The position numbers and the translations under genes were made by a program. The notes under the pieces were generated by a model that was not told where the DNA came from, ran no database searches, and worked only from the letters and a program-made list of their open reading frames with translations. This document shows, piece by piece, positions 1 through 8,465 of a stretch of 48,881 nucleotides of DNA. The stretch covers positions 1 to 48,881 of the forward strand of contig JAGAPC010000030.1 in assembly GCA_017623475.1 (NCBI GenBank), read 5' to 3'. This DNA is from Clostridia bacterium (GTDB taxonomy: Bacteria; Bacillota; Clostridia; Oscillospirales; UBA644). Numbering within the stretch: the stretch's first letter is position 1; the number at the start of each line of letters is the position of its first letter.

Positions 1-273
1 GGAGCCGACGGCGCGATGCTCCAAGGCATCCACCAGCACCCCGAAAAGGGTGGTCTGTACTACTTCGAAAACGGTAAAGTCAAGGAAATGGGCTTGTTCG
101 AGTACGAAGGCAATTACTACGTTGCCCAATACGACGGCAAGATCATCACCTCCGAAAATTACACCACCTACGGCGCAGGCAAATACTATGTCTGGAAGAT
201 CCACGAATCTGCCAACGATAAGGCAAAGGGCTGGTACTTCTTCGACGCAGAAGGTAAGATGATTACCGAATAA
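1..273 (+). CDS. C-terminal fragment of a probably secreted repeat protein
   Basis: The frame is open from base 1 (Gly-Ala-Asp-Gly-Ala-Met) to a TAA at 271-273, so this is the 3' end of a gene that starts outside the window; the ATG at 16 is internal. The visible 90 residues are rich in Tyr, Gly and Lys and contain repeated units of an aromatic pair followed by Asn/Asp/Glu-Gly-Lys (YYFENGK, YYVAQYDGK, WYFFDAEGK). This resembles the short aromatic repeats of Gram-positive surface proteins (cell-wall-binding or WG-type repeats), but no catalytic domain is visible. A strong terminator follows within 25 bases. The assignment to a surface protein is inference. Confidence 0.55.
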   Translation, partial: GADGAMLQGIHQHPEKGGLYYFENGKVKEMGLFEYEGNYYVAQYDGKIITSENYTTYGAGKYYVWKIHESANDKAKGWYFFDAEGKMITE

Positions 274-295
274 TCTCAAATTCCATAGCGCAGAA

Positions 296-328
296 AAAGA
301 CCGCCGAGGAAAAACTCGGCGGTCTTTA
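296..328 (+). terminator. Rho-independent terminator, possibly bidirectional
   Basis: Arms AAAGACCGCCGAG and CTCGGCGGTCTTT pair perfectly around an A-rich loop and end in a T run. It ends the gene finishing at 273 and may also serve the minus-strand yebC transcript, whose stop is at 365. Confidence 0.85.
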
Positions 329-364
329 ATTGGTATATCGGCGATGGGAATTCGCGGATTGTTT

Positions 365-1084
365 TTAGTTATCCCAGCTGTGCCAAACGTCGGTGACGTC
401 GTCGTTGTCGTCCAACATGTCCAACAGCTTCTGCATCTTTTCCCCGTCCTCATCGGAGAGGGTGGTGTAGTTGTTGGGGACGTAAGCCACCTCGGCGGAC
501 AGGACGGTATAACCTTCCTCCTGCACCATGTCGTTGATTTGAGACATATACTCCGCTTCGGTGTAAACGGTGAAGATTCCTTCGTCCGAGATTACGTCCA
601 AAGCGTCTGCCATAACCATATCTTCAATCAGCTGATCCTCGTCCTCGTCGGTGCCGTCGATAAGGATGACGCCCTTTTTCTCAAACATCCAGTTGACCGA
701 GCCGGTCTGCCCCAGGTTTCCGCCGCATTTATCGAAATAGTGGCGCAGATCCCCTGCCGTGCGGTTTCGGTTGTCGGTCACGCAGCGCAGATAGACCGCA
801 ACGCCGCAGGGACCGTAGCCCTCGTAGGTCAGAACCTCGTAGTTTGCACCGTCGTTTCCGCCGGCGGCCTTTTTGATGACGCGTTCGATGTTGTCGTTGG
901 GGACGTTGTTGGATTTCGCCTTTGCGATCAGATCCTTCAAGGCGGCGTTGGAGACCGGGTCGGGTCCCCCTTCTCTTACGGCGAGGGAAATTTCTCTGCC
1001 GATCTTCGTGAAGATCTTCGCTCTTTGGGCGTCGGTCTTCTCTTTTTTGTGCATAATGTTCTTCCATTTGGAATGTCCGGACAT
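365..1084 (-). CDS. yebC: YebC/PmpR (TACO1) family protein
   Basis: A 239-residue protein, the usual length for this family. It opens with the signature SGHSKWKNIMHKKEK and has the acidic C-terminal half typical of the family (DGTDEDEDQLIEDM). Members are cytoplasmic; they have long been annotated as transcriptional regulators, and part of the family acts in translation, so the exact role here is open. The start is fixed by the strong ribosome binding site GAAGGAGG eight bases before the ATG. It is the last gene of a minus-strand cluster (lipoprotein, rlmB, P-type ATPase-like protein, yebC), 38 bases after the preceding gene. Confidence 0.95.
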   Translation of the reverse strand: MSGHSKWKNIMHKKEKTDAQRAKIFTKIGREISLAVREGGPDPVSNAALKDLIAKAKSNNVPNDNIERVIKKAAGGNDGANYEVLTYEGYGPCGVAVYLRCVTDNRNRTAGDLRHYFDKCGGNLGQTGSVNWMFEKKGVILIDGTDEDEDQLIEDMVMADALDVISDEGIFTVYTEAEYMSQINDMVQEEGYTVLSAEVAYVPNNYTTLSDEDGEKMQKLLDMLDDNDDVTDVWHSWDN

Positions 1085-1122
1085 AAATGATTCCTCCTTC
1101 GGAAATCTATAAAAATGTTATT

Positions 1123-2769
1123 TTACTCTTTTTGAAACAGGGCGATGGCGACTGCAGGCAACGCCCAGATGAAATTGAACCCAAACACCCAAAGCCAGGA
1201 CAGATTTCCGGGGGCGATGAGGATTCCGATGGCAGTCAGGATCAACCCGAACAGGGTGGATAACTGCTGAAGGGTAATACAAAGATTGAGGGTTTTGTGC
1301 AGTTTTTTCGCTCTGCGGATGGATTCTAAAATCCCCAAAGCGTTTTGGGTGGAGATGATGACCGGGGGAGACTGATCCTCCTCCAATTCCTCTCTCGTTT
1401 CCACCACCGATTCCGCTTCGTCGGGATCGGGAACGGAAATTTTGGTGTGGGAAAGGTCGTATTTCCGTTGGATCATGCTTTCGTTGATGTTGCAATCCTT
1501 GGTTTCCACCAAAAGATGGAAATCTCCGCCCAGCAATTCCGCGGATTTCTTCAATTCCGGATCTTCTCCGTAACGGCAGATCAGGGTCGCCGCGATCTTT
1601 CCGTTGATGGTAAGATACACCAGATGAACGCCGGCGGCGGTGAGCATCGCCTCTTTTTCCGGGCTCCAGGGCTGAATGTTGTGGGACAACAGAAGATTCC
1701 GATTCCCGAACAGTACGTTGTCGATGTTCACGTTTGCGATAATGCCGTGGCTTTTTACCACCCGCCAATGCAATACGGTGGGAAGCTGCGCCGGAATCCC
1801 GTTGAATTTTTTATGAAACGCTTCTTCCAAGGGCGATTCGGAGCGATTCAGCAGGGCGGCGATGTATAAGACCGCGTCCTTTGCTTTTGCCTTGTCGTGG
1901 AGGTTTAATTTCAAAATTTCGTTGTTCTCCGGGGGGAACAGATCCGTGTCCTGGATCAACAAAGCGTCGGTTTCTTTTAAATGCTCGATGGAATAATTCC
2001 CCATCAAAATGCTTCCCAATTTCCGCAGACGGATCTGCATCATGATATAGGGCAGCACGAAGGACATTTCCGCCGAGAAGCAGGCGCAGATACAGAGCAT
2101 GGCGAAGAGAGAGACCAAAAACGAGCCCCTGTGAACGATCCCGATAAAGGTAGATGCCACGATCACGCCGATGGTGATGAGGGGGACGAAGCTGCGATTC
2201 TTTTTCTCCGTGGGATCGCTGTCGTAGGAAGCGCGGACCACGTTGGGGAATTCCTCCATGGGATTGGCAGAACAGATCTGACGGATATATTTTTTGGAAA
2301 GGGAAAGATCGGTTACCTGCAGCGCGTAGGTCTTTTTATCCCGAATCAGATCGAGGTTTTTGATGATCTGCCCCACGTACAGATATTTCATGGCGATGGA
2401 CAGGGTGATGGCAAAATAAAGCGCCACTCCGATGAAATGCTCGTCTGCCGGCGGATTTGCCGCCAGCATATAGACGGAATGGGCAACCGAGCCGATCAGC
2501 GCCAAGGAATTGAAGCTGTCGTTGGACGGACGCAATTTAAAAAAGGAACGAAGCCCGTCGGTCATTTCCTCGTTACAGACCGCCCAGATCAGCACCGAAA
2601 AGATCAACTGTAAAATTCCCATGGCGATCCGTGGCAGATGCAAGACGGTCAAAAGCCCGAATACTGCGGTAATGCCGAGGCAGATCCCGGCGCGCATCAG
2701 CAGTTTATCCCGGGAAGCGACGACTGAATTGTATTGCTCCTCGAAAAATGCAATTTCTTGTTTATCCAT
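1123..2769 (-). CDS. Degenerate P1B-type ATPase-like membrane protein
   Basis: A 548-residue membrane protein. The segment around residues 220-280 (two hydrophobic runs, a conserved Pro240, KLGSILMGN, then DALLIQDTDLF) lines up with the heavy-metal P-type ATPase stretch running from the CPC helix through GILIKG to DKTGTLT. The phosphorylation motif is not intact (QDTDLF), the CPC site reads ICACFS, and no TGD or GDGxND motif is visible. A remnant of the nucleotide-binding domain remains (SESPLEEAFHK; GNRNLLL; LTINGKIAATL), and the C-terminus has two hydrophobic helices as in P1B pumps. It probably cannot form an aspartyl-phosphate; a sensor or scaffold role is a guess. AAGGAG precedes the ATG. 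The start overlaps the rlmB stop by 8 bases, suggesting coupled translation. Confidence 0.7.
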   Translation of the reverse strand: MDKQEIAFFEEQYNSVVASRDKLLMRAGICLGITAVFGLLTVLHLPRIAMGILQLIFSVLIWAVCNEEMTDGLRSFFKLRPSNDSFNSLALIGSVAHSVYMLAANPPADEHFIGVALYFAITLSIAMKYLYVGQIIKNLDLIRDKKTYALQVTDLSLSKKYIRQICSANPMEEFPNVVRASYDSDPTEKKNRSFVPLITIGVIVASTFIGIVHRGSFLVSLFAMLCICACFSAEMSFVLPYIMMQIRLRKLGSILMGNYSIEHLKETDALLIQDTDLFPPENNEILKLNLHDKAKAKDAVLYIAALLNRSESPLEEAFHKKFNGIPAQLPTVLHWRVVKSHGIIANVNIDNVLFGNRNLLLSHNIQPWSPEKEAMLTAAGVHLVYLTINGKIAATLICRYGEDPELKKSAELLGGDFHLLVETKDCNINESMIQRKYDLSHTKISVPDPDEAESVVETREELEEDQSPPVIISTQNALGILESIRRAKKLHKTLNLCITLQQLSTLFGLILTAIGILIAPGNLSWLWVFGFNFIWALPAVAIALFQKE

Positions 2770-3556
2770 GCTTTTCTCCTTTCTGACGGAGAGATTCGTA
2801 AAGGATGACCGCCCCTGCTACCGATACGTTGAGAGAATCCAGGGGACCTTTCATGGGGATTTTGACCAGGAAATCACAATGCTCCCGCACCAATCGGGAA
2901 ATGCCCTTTCCCTCGTCGCCCAAAACGAAGGCGCAAGCCCCCGTAAGGTCGGTGTGATAAATATCCGCAGGGGCGTTTCCGTCGGTTCCGTACACCCAGA
3001 TATTGTGCTTTTTCAATTCCTCCACCGTGTCGGTAACGTTGGTCACCCGGGCGACCTTCATGTATTCCGTTGCCCCGGCGGCGGATTTGATTAAGGTGGG
3101 GGTCATTCCGCAGGAATTGTGCTTGGGCATGATTACGCCGTGGACGCCGCAGCAACAGGCGGTACGCAGAATAGCGCCGGCGTTGTGGGGATCGGTCACG
3201 CCGTCCAAAAGGACGATGCAAGGGGGTTCTCCCCGTTCCTCGGCAAGGGCAAGGATCTCTTCCACCGTGGAATATTCAAAGGGGGTGACGAAGGCTAACA
3301 CGCCCTGGTGCCCTGCCGTTCCCGACAAAGCCTCGATTCGGGTGCGCTCCGCGTCCATGACCGGAATTCCCTTTTCCTTTGCCATGGCAACGATCTTTAA
3401 AATCGAGCCTTCCCGTTCTCCCTTTGCCACCAGAATCTTATCGACGGTTCTCCCGGCGCGAAGGGCTTCCATCACCGGATTTCTTCCCGTGATGATATTT
3501 TCATTGATCTCTTCCGATCGGTTAAAATCGGGCTTTCTGCGTTTTTGATAATTCAT
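2762..3556 (-). CDS. rlmB: 23S rRNA (guanosine-2'-O-)-methyltransferase, RlmB/TrmH (SpoU) family
   Basis: A 264-residue SpoU-class methyltransferase. An N-terminal substrate-binding domain (GRNPVMEALRAGR near residue 25) is followed by the SPOUT knot with all three motifs: DPHNAGAILRTAC (motif 1), LGDEGKGISRLV (motif 2) and IPMKGPLDSLNVSVAGAVIL (motif 3). It transfers a methyl group from S-adenosylmethionine to a ribose 2'-OH; RlmB acts on G2251 of 23S rRNA, although other SpoU members modify tRNA, so the exact target is inferred. The ATG at 3556 follows a GGAGAAG ribosome binding site. It lies 21 bases after the lipoprotein gene and overlaps the next gene by 8 bases. Confidence 0.93.
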   Translation of the reverse strand: MNYQKRRKPDFNRSEEINENIITGRNPVMEALRAGRTVDKILVAKGEREGSILKIVAMAKEKGIPVMDAERTRIEALSGTAGHQGVLAFVTPFEYSTVEEILALAEERGEPPCIVLLDGVTDPHNAGAILRTACCCGVHGVIMPKHNSCGMTPTLIKSAAGATEYMKVARVTNVTDTVEELKKHNIWVYGTDGNAPADIYHTDLTGACAFVLGDEGKGISRLVREHCDFLVKIPMKGPLDSLNVSVAGAVILYESLRQKGEKHG

Positions 3557-3577
3557 ACAATACTTCTCCGATGGGGA

Positions 3578-4135
3578 TTATTCTTCGGGAACCGGGTAGG
3601 CAAAGGTTTCCAGCTCCGGTTCGGGGGAATCGTTGGTTTTGATAAAAAGCAACGTCAAGGCGCAAGTGCCGTCGGTGGAAATTTCTCCGTTTCGGTAGTT
3701 GAGGATCTTTCCGTTAGCTTCTGCGGAGGGAACGATAGATCTCGTCAGGGTTGCGGCGTTCAGCTCGGAAAAGACGATCAGATAATCCCCCGCCGGCAGG
3801 GTGCGGAACTGCCACATTATTTTTTCGGTCAGATCGGAGAATTTTTCTTCCCGTACCGGTTTTCCCGAAAGGGTGGTGGGATAATCTTTTTCCGCCTTGT
3901 AGATGGAAACGACGCCGGAGGGATTTTCTCCCGTGATGGAAAAGGTCATTTCCAATCCCCCCAAGGGAGATTTTGTGGAAAGCGCCACGGCGACCTGCTC
4001 CGCCGGAATTGCCGCGTCGGTTTCCGGGTCGGGCAGGGCAAGGTTCAGAGGAGCCCAATCGGTTCCGCCGGAGGAACAGCCGGCAAAGAAAAGTATGAAA
4101 AAACATGAAATGAGAAAGAGGGCTGTTTTCTTCAC
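3578..4135 (-). CDS. Lipoprotein of unknown function
   Basis: I choose the GTG at 4135 because AGAAAGGA lies just upstream and because it gives a clean lipoprotein signal: VKK, a hydrophobic core, then the lipobox FAGC with the lipidated Cys at residue 20. A longer frame from an ATG at 4195 would add 20 residues before the signal. The mature part (about 165 residues) has no domain I recognise; it looks beta-rich (VSIYKAEKDYPTTLSGKPV; AGDYLIVFSEL) and could be an Ig-like or carbohydrate-related fold. It is the first gene of the cluster leading to rlmB and lies divergent from the oxidoreductase gene at 4209. Confidence 0.8.
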   Translation of the reverse strand: MKKTALFLISCFFILFFAGCSSGGTDWAPLNLALPDPETDAAIPAEQVAVALSTKSPLGGLEMTFSITGENPSGVVSIYKAEKDYPTTLSGKPVREEKFSDLTEKIMWQFRTLPAGDYLIVFSELNAATLTRSIVPSAEANGKILNYRNGEISTDGTCALTLLFIKTNDSPEPELETFAYPVPEE

Positions 4136-4208
4136 GGTCGAATCCTTTCTGAATAAAATTCTGTGAACGGGGTGAAAATGAAATTGAAAAACCATAGGGG
4201 GAATTTTT

Positions 4209-5432
4209 ATGAAGCAAAATCAAATTTGGGGAAGCGGACTTTCGCCCTTTTTTCAGCCCGAGGATTTTTTACCCTCCCATCCGTCGGTTAAGGAAGATCT
4301 GGAGACCGAAATTTTGGTCATCGGGGCCGGGTTAAGCGGACTTTTGTGCGCCTACGAGCTTCTGAAGGAGGGGCGTAGCGTCACGGTGGTTACCGCCAAT
4401 ACGGTGGGGGACGGGGCGTGTCGGTTCTCTTCGGGGATTATAAGCGCCGACGGAGGACCGGATCTGCTTCGCTTAAAAGAGTTGATCGGGCAGGAAAACG
4501 CCGTTGGTTGGTACCGTTTTGCCTTGGCGGCGGTGGAGCAGATGGAAAAAATCGTCGCCGATACGGGAAGCAAATGCGATTTCAAGCGTCGGGATCAGTT
4601 TTACTATACCGCATCCCGTCGGGAAGGGGAGATCTTGCGGGAGGAATACTACGCCCGCCATCATCTGGGATTGGACTGCCGATGGATGAGCGAAGAAGAA
4701 TGTCGGGAAGAATTTTCCTTTCCCTGCGTGGGAGGAATGATGATGAAGGACGGGGGCGGAGAATTCAATCCGGTAAAATTTTGTCGGGATCTTGCCGATT
4801 GGATCACCCTTCACGGGGGCGAAATTTACGAAGGAAGCCGTGTGGATACCATTGAAGCCTGCGCCGACGGCTTCGTTTGTCGGTTGTCAACCAAGAAGAT
4901 TACCGCAAAAAAGGTGATCGACGCCCGCGGGGGAGAGGTGCTGCAAAAGCGTCCGCAGTTGGGACAGCGGGTTACGGTTTTTTCGGTGGTGACCGAGCCG
5001 ATTTCGGTATTTCGGGGCTGGAAGGATTGTTGTCTGATTAAAAATCACGACGAATTATCCTACTTGAGAACCACCCCCGACGGACGGATTCTGTATTCGG
5101 GGCAAGTCACCTCTGCCTTAACGCCGGAGGGGCGTTTCGGTCGATGGGACGCCAACGCCGTGTGCCGGGTCAAATACAAAAATCTGACGGCGGAATTGGA
5201 AGAAATGTTCTTCGGAATCCCTCGAATCAAGCAGGAATACGGCTTTACCCAAGGCTTGGTCTTGCCCAAAAAGGGGTTGCCCTACGTGGGACAGGATCTG
5301 CAATGGCAGGGGCTTTATTACCTTTACGCCTTTGGAGAAAGCGGAATGGCAGGCGCCCTTTTGGGATCGTCCTGGATCCGCCGAATGATCTGCGACGGCA
5401 GGGGCAACGCGCCGAAATATCTTTCTCTGTAG
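4209..5432 (+). CDS. FAD-dependent oxidoreductase, DAO (DadA/GlpD-like) family
   Basis: A 407-residue protein with the dinucleotide-binding motif ILVIGAGLSGLLCAYELL near residue 35, the following GACRFSSGIISA segment of DAO enzymes, and the C-terminal ESGMAGALLGSSWI segment that usually contacts FAD. Such enzymes oxidise amines, amino acids or glycerol phosphates; the substrate cannot be read from the sequence. Some relatives carry a C-terminal Rieske domain; this one ends without it. It is a single plus-strand gene between two minus-strand clusters, with GGGGG seven bases before the ATG, and it ends three bases from the convergent engB stop. Confidence 0.85.
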   Translation: MKQNQIWGSGLSPFFQPEDFLPSHPSVKEDLETEILVIGAGLSGLLCAYELLKEGRSVTVVTANTVGDGACRFSSGIISADGGPDLLRLKELIGQENAVGWYRFALAAVEQMEKIVADTGSKCDFKRRDQFYYTASRREGEILREEYYARHHLGLDCRWMSEEECREEFSFPCVGGMMMKDGGGEFNPVKFCRDLADWITLHGGEIYEGSRVDTIEACADGFVCRLSTKKITAKKVIDARGGEVLQKRPQLGQRVTVFSVVTEPISVFRGWKDCCLIKNHDELSYLRTTPDGRILYSGQVTSALTPEGRFGRWDANAVCRVKYKNLTAELEEMFFGIPRIKQEYGFTQGLVLPKKGLPYVGQDLQWQGLYYLYAFGESGMAGALLGSSWIRRMICDGRGNAPKYLSL

Positions 5433-5434
5433 CC

Positions 5435-6025
5435 TTATTCTGCAAGCACCAGATCGGTGATGATCTGCCGCAATTCCTCCACGCCCATCCCGTTCAGCGA
5501 CGAGAAGGGAATGACGTTAATGCCGAATTTTGCGGACAAGGTCTCCACGTTTTTTTGAGTTTCGGTCTTATTCAGCTTGTCTGCTTTGGTGGCAACGACG
5601 GTGAAGAGCGTTTCCGACTGCATCAGCCAATCGAACATCACCTCGTCGTCCTTGGACGGGGGATGGCGAAGATCGACCAGCATCAGAATCAAGCGGATAT
5701 CCCGATCGGCGTTGAAATAGCCCTCGGTCAGCTTTCCCCAGGCGGCTTGCTCGGTCTTGGGACGCTTTGCAAAGCCGTAGCCCGGCAGATCCACCAGGTC
5801 GAACTTGCCGTCAATATCGTAATAATTTACCGAAATGGTCTTGCCCGGCGTGGAAGAAACCCGAGCGAGACTTTTTCGGTTCAAAACCTTGTTAATCAAA
5901 GAGGATTTGCCCACGTTGGATCGACCCACCAAGACGATTTCCGGCTTTTTGGGGCGGTCGATTTTTTTTCCGTCAAAGTAGCTGGTGACGAATTGGGCGT
6001 TACTGAAATTGATGGTCATAGTCAT
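5435..6025 (-). CDS. engB: Ribosome biogenesis GTPase EngB (YsxC/YihA)
   Basis: A 196-residue single-domain GTPase of normal length. Motifs: G1 GRSNVGKSSL (residues 33-42), G3 DLPGYG, G4 TKAD. EngB acts in late assembly of the 50S ribosomal subunit. The start codon overlaps the lon stop as ATGA (6025-6022), indicating translational coupling; a second in-frame ATG lies two codons later. It is the last gene of tig-clpP-clpX-lon-engB, a gene order well known in Bacillota. Confidence 0.96.
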   Translation of the reverse strand: MTMTINFSNAQFVTSYFDGKKIDRPKKPEIVLVGRSNVGKSSLINKVLNRKSLARVSSTPGKTISVNYYDIDGKFDLVDLPGYGFAKRPKTEQAAWGKLTEGYFNADRDIRLILMLVDLRHPPSKDDEVMFDWLMQSETLFTVVATKADKLNKTETQKNVETLSAKFGINVIPFSSLNGMGVEELRQIITDLVLAE

Positions 6026-8373
6026 TCACTCTCAATCAGGGCGGTGTTCAACACCGTTTCGATCTGCTCGGCGGGAATAAACTCGATATTTTCCTTTACC
6101 ACCGAGTCGATTTCTTCCAGGTCGGGCAGATTGGCGGCGGGCAGAACTACCTTTTTGATGCCTGCCTTGTAGGCAGCCATGGTCTTTTCCTTCAGACCGC
6201 CGATGGGCAGCACTCTGCCCCGTAGGGTAATTTCCCCGGTCATCGCCACTCTATGATCTACTTTCTTTCCCGTCAGCTCGCTGACCAGGGCGGTGGTCAT
6301 GGTAATTCCTGCGGAAGGACCGTCCTTGGGAACGGCGCCCTCGGGCACGTGGATGTGAATATCCTTGTTTTTATAGAAGTTTCCGTCGATGCCCAACTCC
6401 TTTGCCTTGGAGCGAATGTAGCTGATGGCGGCGTTTGCCGATTCCTTCATCACGTCGCCCAAAGATCCGGTCAGCTGGATTTTTCCGGTACCGTCCATAA
6501 CGGTTGCCTCTACGGGCATGACCTCTCCGCCCACGACGGTGTAGGCAAGCCCCGTGACGATGCCCACCTGATCCTTTTGGGATAAGGGATCGTCCCGATA
6601 TTTCCGAGGACCTAAAAAGGCCTCCAGATTGGCGGGCTTGAAGGTGACCTTCGTTTCCTCCGGACGTTCCTCCAAATATTTCAGCGCCTTTCGGCAAAGG
6701 GAGGCGATGGTGCGCTCCAATACGCGAACCCCGGCTTCCCGGGTGTAGCTGCGGATCAGATCGTTCAGACCTGCATCGGTAAATTTACATTCCTTCGGCG
6801 TCAGTCCGTGCTTTTTCAACTGCTTGGGAATGAGATGCTCCTTGGCAATATGGATTTTTTCCTCCTGGGTATAGGAAGAAAGCTCGATGACCTCCGTGCG
6901 GTCCAGCAGCGGGCGGGGCATGGTGTCTTCCGTGTTTGCCGTGAGGATGAACAACACGTTGGACAGGTCGAAGGGAAGATCCAAAAAGTGATCCTTAAAG
7001 GTTTTGTTTTGCTCGGGATCCAAAACCTCCAGCAGGGCAGAGGCGGGGTCGCCCTTGTAATCGCTGCCGATTTTATCCACCTCGTCCAGCAGAATGACCG
7101 GGTTGACCGAGCCTGCCTCCCGAATGGCTTCGATGATCTTTCCGGGCATGGACGCCACGTAGGTTCTTCGGTGTCCCCGAATCTCCGCTTCGTCGTGCAC
7201 GCCGCCCAGGGAAACTCTGGCAAATTTCCGTCCCGTTGCCCGTGCGATGGATTGGGCGACGGAGGTTTTTCCCGTCCCCGGAGGACCGACCAGGCACAGG
7301 ATCTGTCCGTTGTATTGGGGCATTTTTTTGAGAACCACCAGGGTTTCCAAAATGCGCTCCTTTACCTTGGAAAGTCCGTAATGATCTTCCTCCAAAATGC
7401 GGCGGGCTTCGGAAATTTCCACTTCTTCCTTCGTGAATTTGCCCCAGGGAAGGTCGAGGCAGGTGTCCAGATAAATGCGGGAAACCCCCGCTTCCTGGGC
7501 GCCGATGGGCATTTTTGCCAGCCGTTCCACTTCCTTGAGAAGCTTTTTCTTGATTTCGTCGGGTACGTCGGATTTGTTGATCTTATCGGTATAAACGGCG
7601 ATCTCGTCGTCGGGGTCAAATTCCCCCAACTCTTCCTCCAGGGCGTGAATCTGCTCCCGGATATAGAAATCCCGCTGATTTTTCGCGATCCGTTCCTTGG
7701 TGCGGTCTGCCACCTGGTTTTCCAGATCCGCAATCCGAACCTCCCGTTCCAAAATCAGCAGTAATTCCGCCATCCGTTCTTCCGGATCGAGGATTTCCAA
7801 AATATGCTGCTTGTCCTGATATTTCAGGAAAAGGTTTTGGGTAACGTAGTCTGCCAAAAATCCCAGATCGTCAATGGAAAGCACCTCCATGATCTGTTGC
7901 TGGGAAATGTTTTCCACGTATTGGGACAGCTCCGCGTAAAGGCTTTGGGCTTGCCGCGCCAGGGCTTCCCGTTCCAGGGAAGCGCCCACGGGGGCGGGAA
8001 TTTCGGGAATCAGAGAGACGGTGACGTTATAATACCCCTGCTCCTGATAGGGCAGCGTGATCGCCTGCGCCCGACAGAGGACGTCCAGCATGACCCGAAG
8101 ATCTCCGTTTTGGGTCTTCATCATCTGCTTGACCTTTGCCACCGTGCCGTAGGTAAAAATCCCTTCCGGCTTGGGCTCTTCTTCGGTAATATCCATTTGC
8201 GCCGCCAGAAATATGTAACGGTCCGACGCCAGCGCGGCGCTGACGGCAGAGGCGGAAATTTTACGCGCCACGTCCAGATGAATGGTCTGCTTCGGCAGAG
8301 ACGCCAAATTCCGTAAGGGAAGCAGGGGAAGGGTTCGGATCTTTTGTTCAAAGACCTTGGAAAGATTGGGCAT
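6022..8373 (-). CDS. lon: ATP-dependent protease Lon (LonA)
   Basis: The protein is 783 residues from the ATG at 8373, which follows AAAGGAAAA; a longer frame from 8427 has no ribosome binding site. Domain order is that of LonA: N-terminal substrate-binding domain (LPLLPLRNLASLP), coiled-coil region, AAA+ module with Walker A GPPGTGKTSVAQ and Walker B PVILLDEVDK, and the C-terminal Ser-Lys protease with GPSAGITMTTAL (catalytic Ser) and GGLKEKTMAAYKAG (catalytic Lys). It is a cytoplasmic hexamer that degrades misfolded and regulatory proteins. It sits between clpX and engB; a strong inverted repeat separates it from clpX. Confidence 0.97.
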   Translation of the reverse strand: MPNLSKVFEQKIRTLPLLPLRNLASLPKQTIHLDVARKISASAVSAALASDRYIFLAAQMDITEEEPKPEGIFTYGTVAKVKQMMKTQNGDLRVMLDVLCRAQAITLPYQEQGYYNVTVSLIPEIPAPVGASLEREALARQAQSLYAELSQYVENISQQQIMEVLSIDDLGFLADYVTQNLFLKYQDKQHILEILDPEERMAELLLILEREVRIADLENQVADRTKERIAKNQRDFYIREQIHALEEELGEFDPDDEIAVYTDKINKSDVPDEIKKKLLKEVERLAKMPIGAQEAGVSRIYLDTCLDLPWGKFTKEEVEISEARRILEEDHYGLSKVKERILETLVVLKKMPQYNGQILCLVGPPGTGKTSVAQSIARATGRKFARVSLGGVHDEAEIRGHRRTYVASMPGKIIEAIREAGSVNPVILLDEVDKIGSDYKGDPASALLEVLDPEQNKTFKDHFLDLPFDLSNVLFILTANTEDTMPRPLLDRTEVIELSSYTQEEKIHIAKEHLIPKQLKKHGLTPKECKFTDAGLNDLIRSYTREAGVRVLERTIASLCRKALKYLEERPEETKVTFKPANLEAFLGPRKYRDDPLSQKDQVGIVTGLAYTVVGGEVMPVEATVMDGTGKIQLTGSLGDVMKESANAAISYIRSKAKELGIDGNFYKNKDIHIHVPEGAVPKDGPSAGITMTTALVSELTGKKVDHRVAMTGEITLRGRVLPIGGLKEKTMAAYKAGIKKVVLPAANLPDLEEIDSVVKENIEFIPAEQIETVLNTALIESE

Positions 8374-8430
8374 AATATCTGTTTTCCTTTGATTTTTCGT
8401 GTTTTCTTCTTGGGAGAGAAAGGGCAACGG

Positions 8431-8456
8431 CTCGAACCGCGGTTTTGCGGTTCGAG
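8431..8456 (-). other. Intergenic hairpin between clpX and lon
   Basis: CTCGAACCGC and GCGGTTCGAG are perfect 10-bp arms around a 6-base loop, between the clpX stop (8466) and the lon start (8373). No T run follows on the minus strand, so it is not a canonical terminator. It could stabilise or process the operon mRNA and so set lon level relative to clpP and clpX. Confidence 0.7.
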
Positions 8457-8465
8457 TCGATGTTC

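Noticed and set aside
344..1090. 248-residue open frame on the plus strand over yebC
   Set aside because: It is antisense to the clear YebC gene; its hydrophobic Val-rich composition mirrors the opposite strand.
5144..6172. 342-residue open frame on the plus strand over the oxidoreductase end and engB
   Set aside because: It crosses two well-supported genes in other frames and has no family signature.
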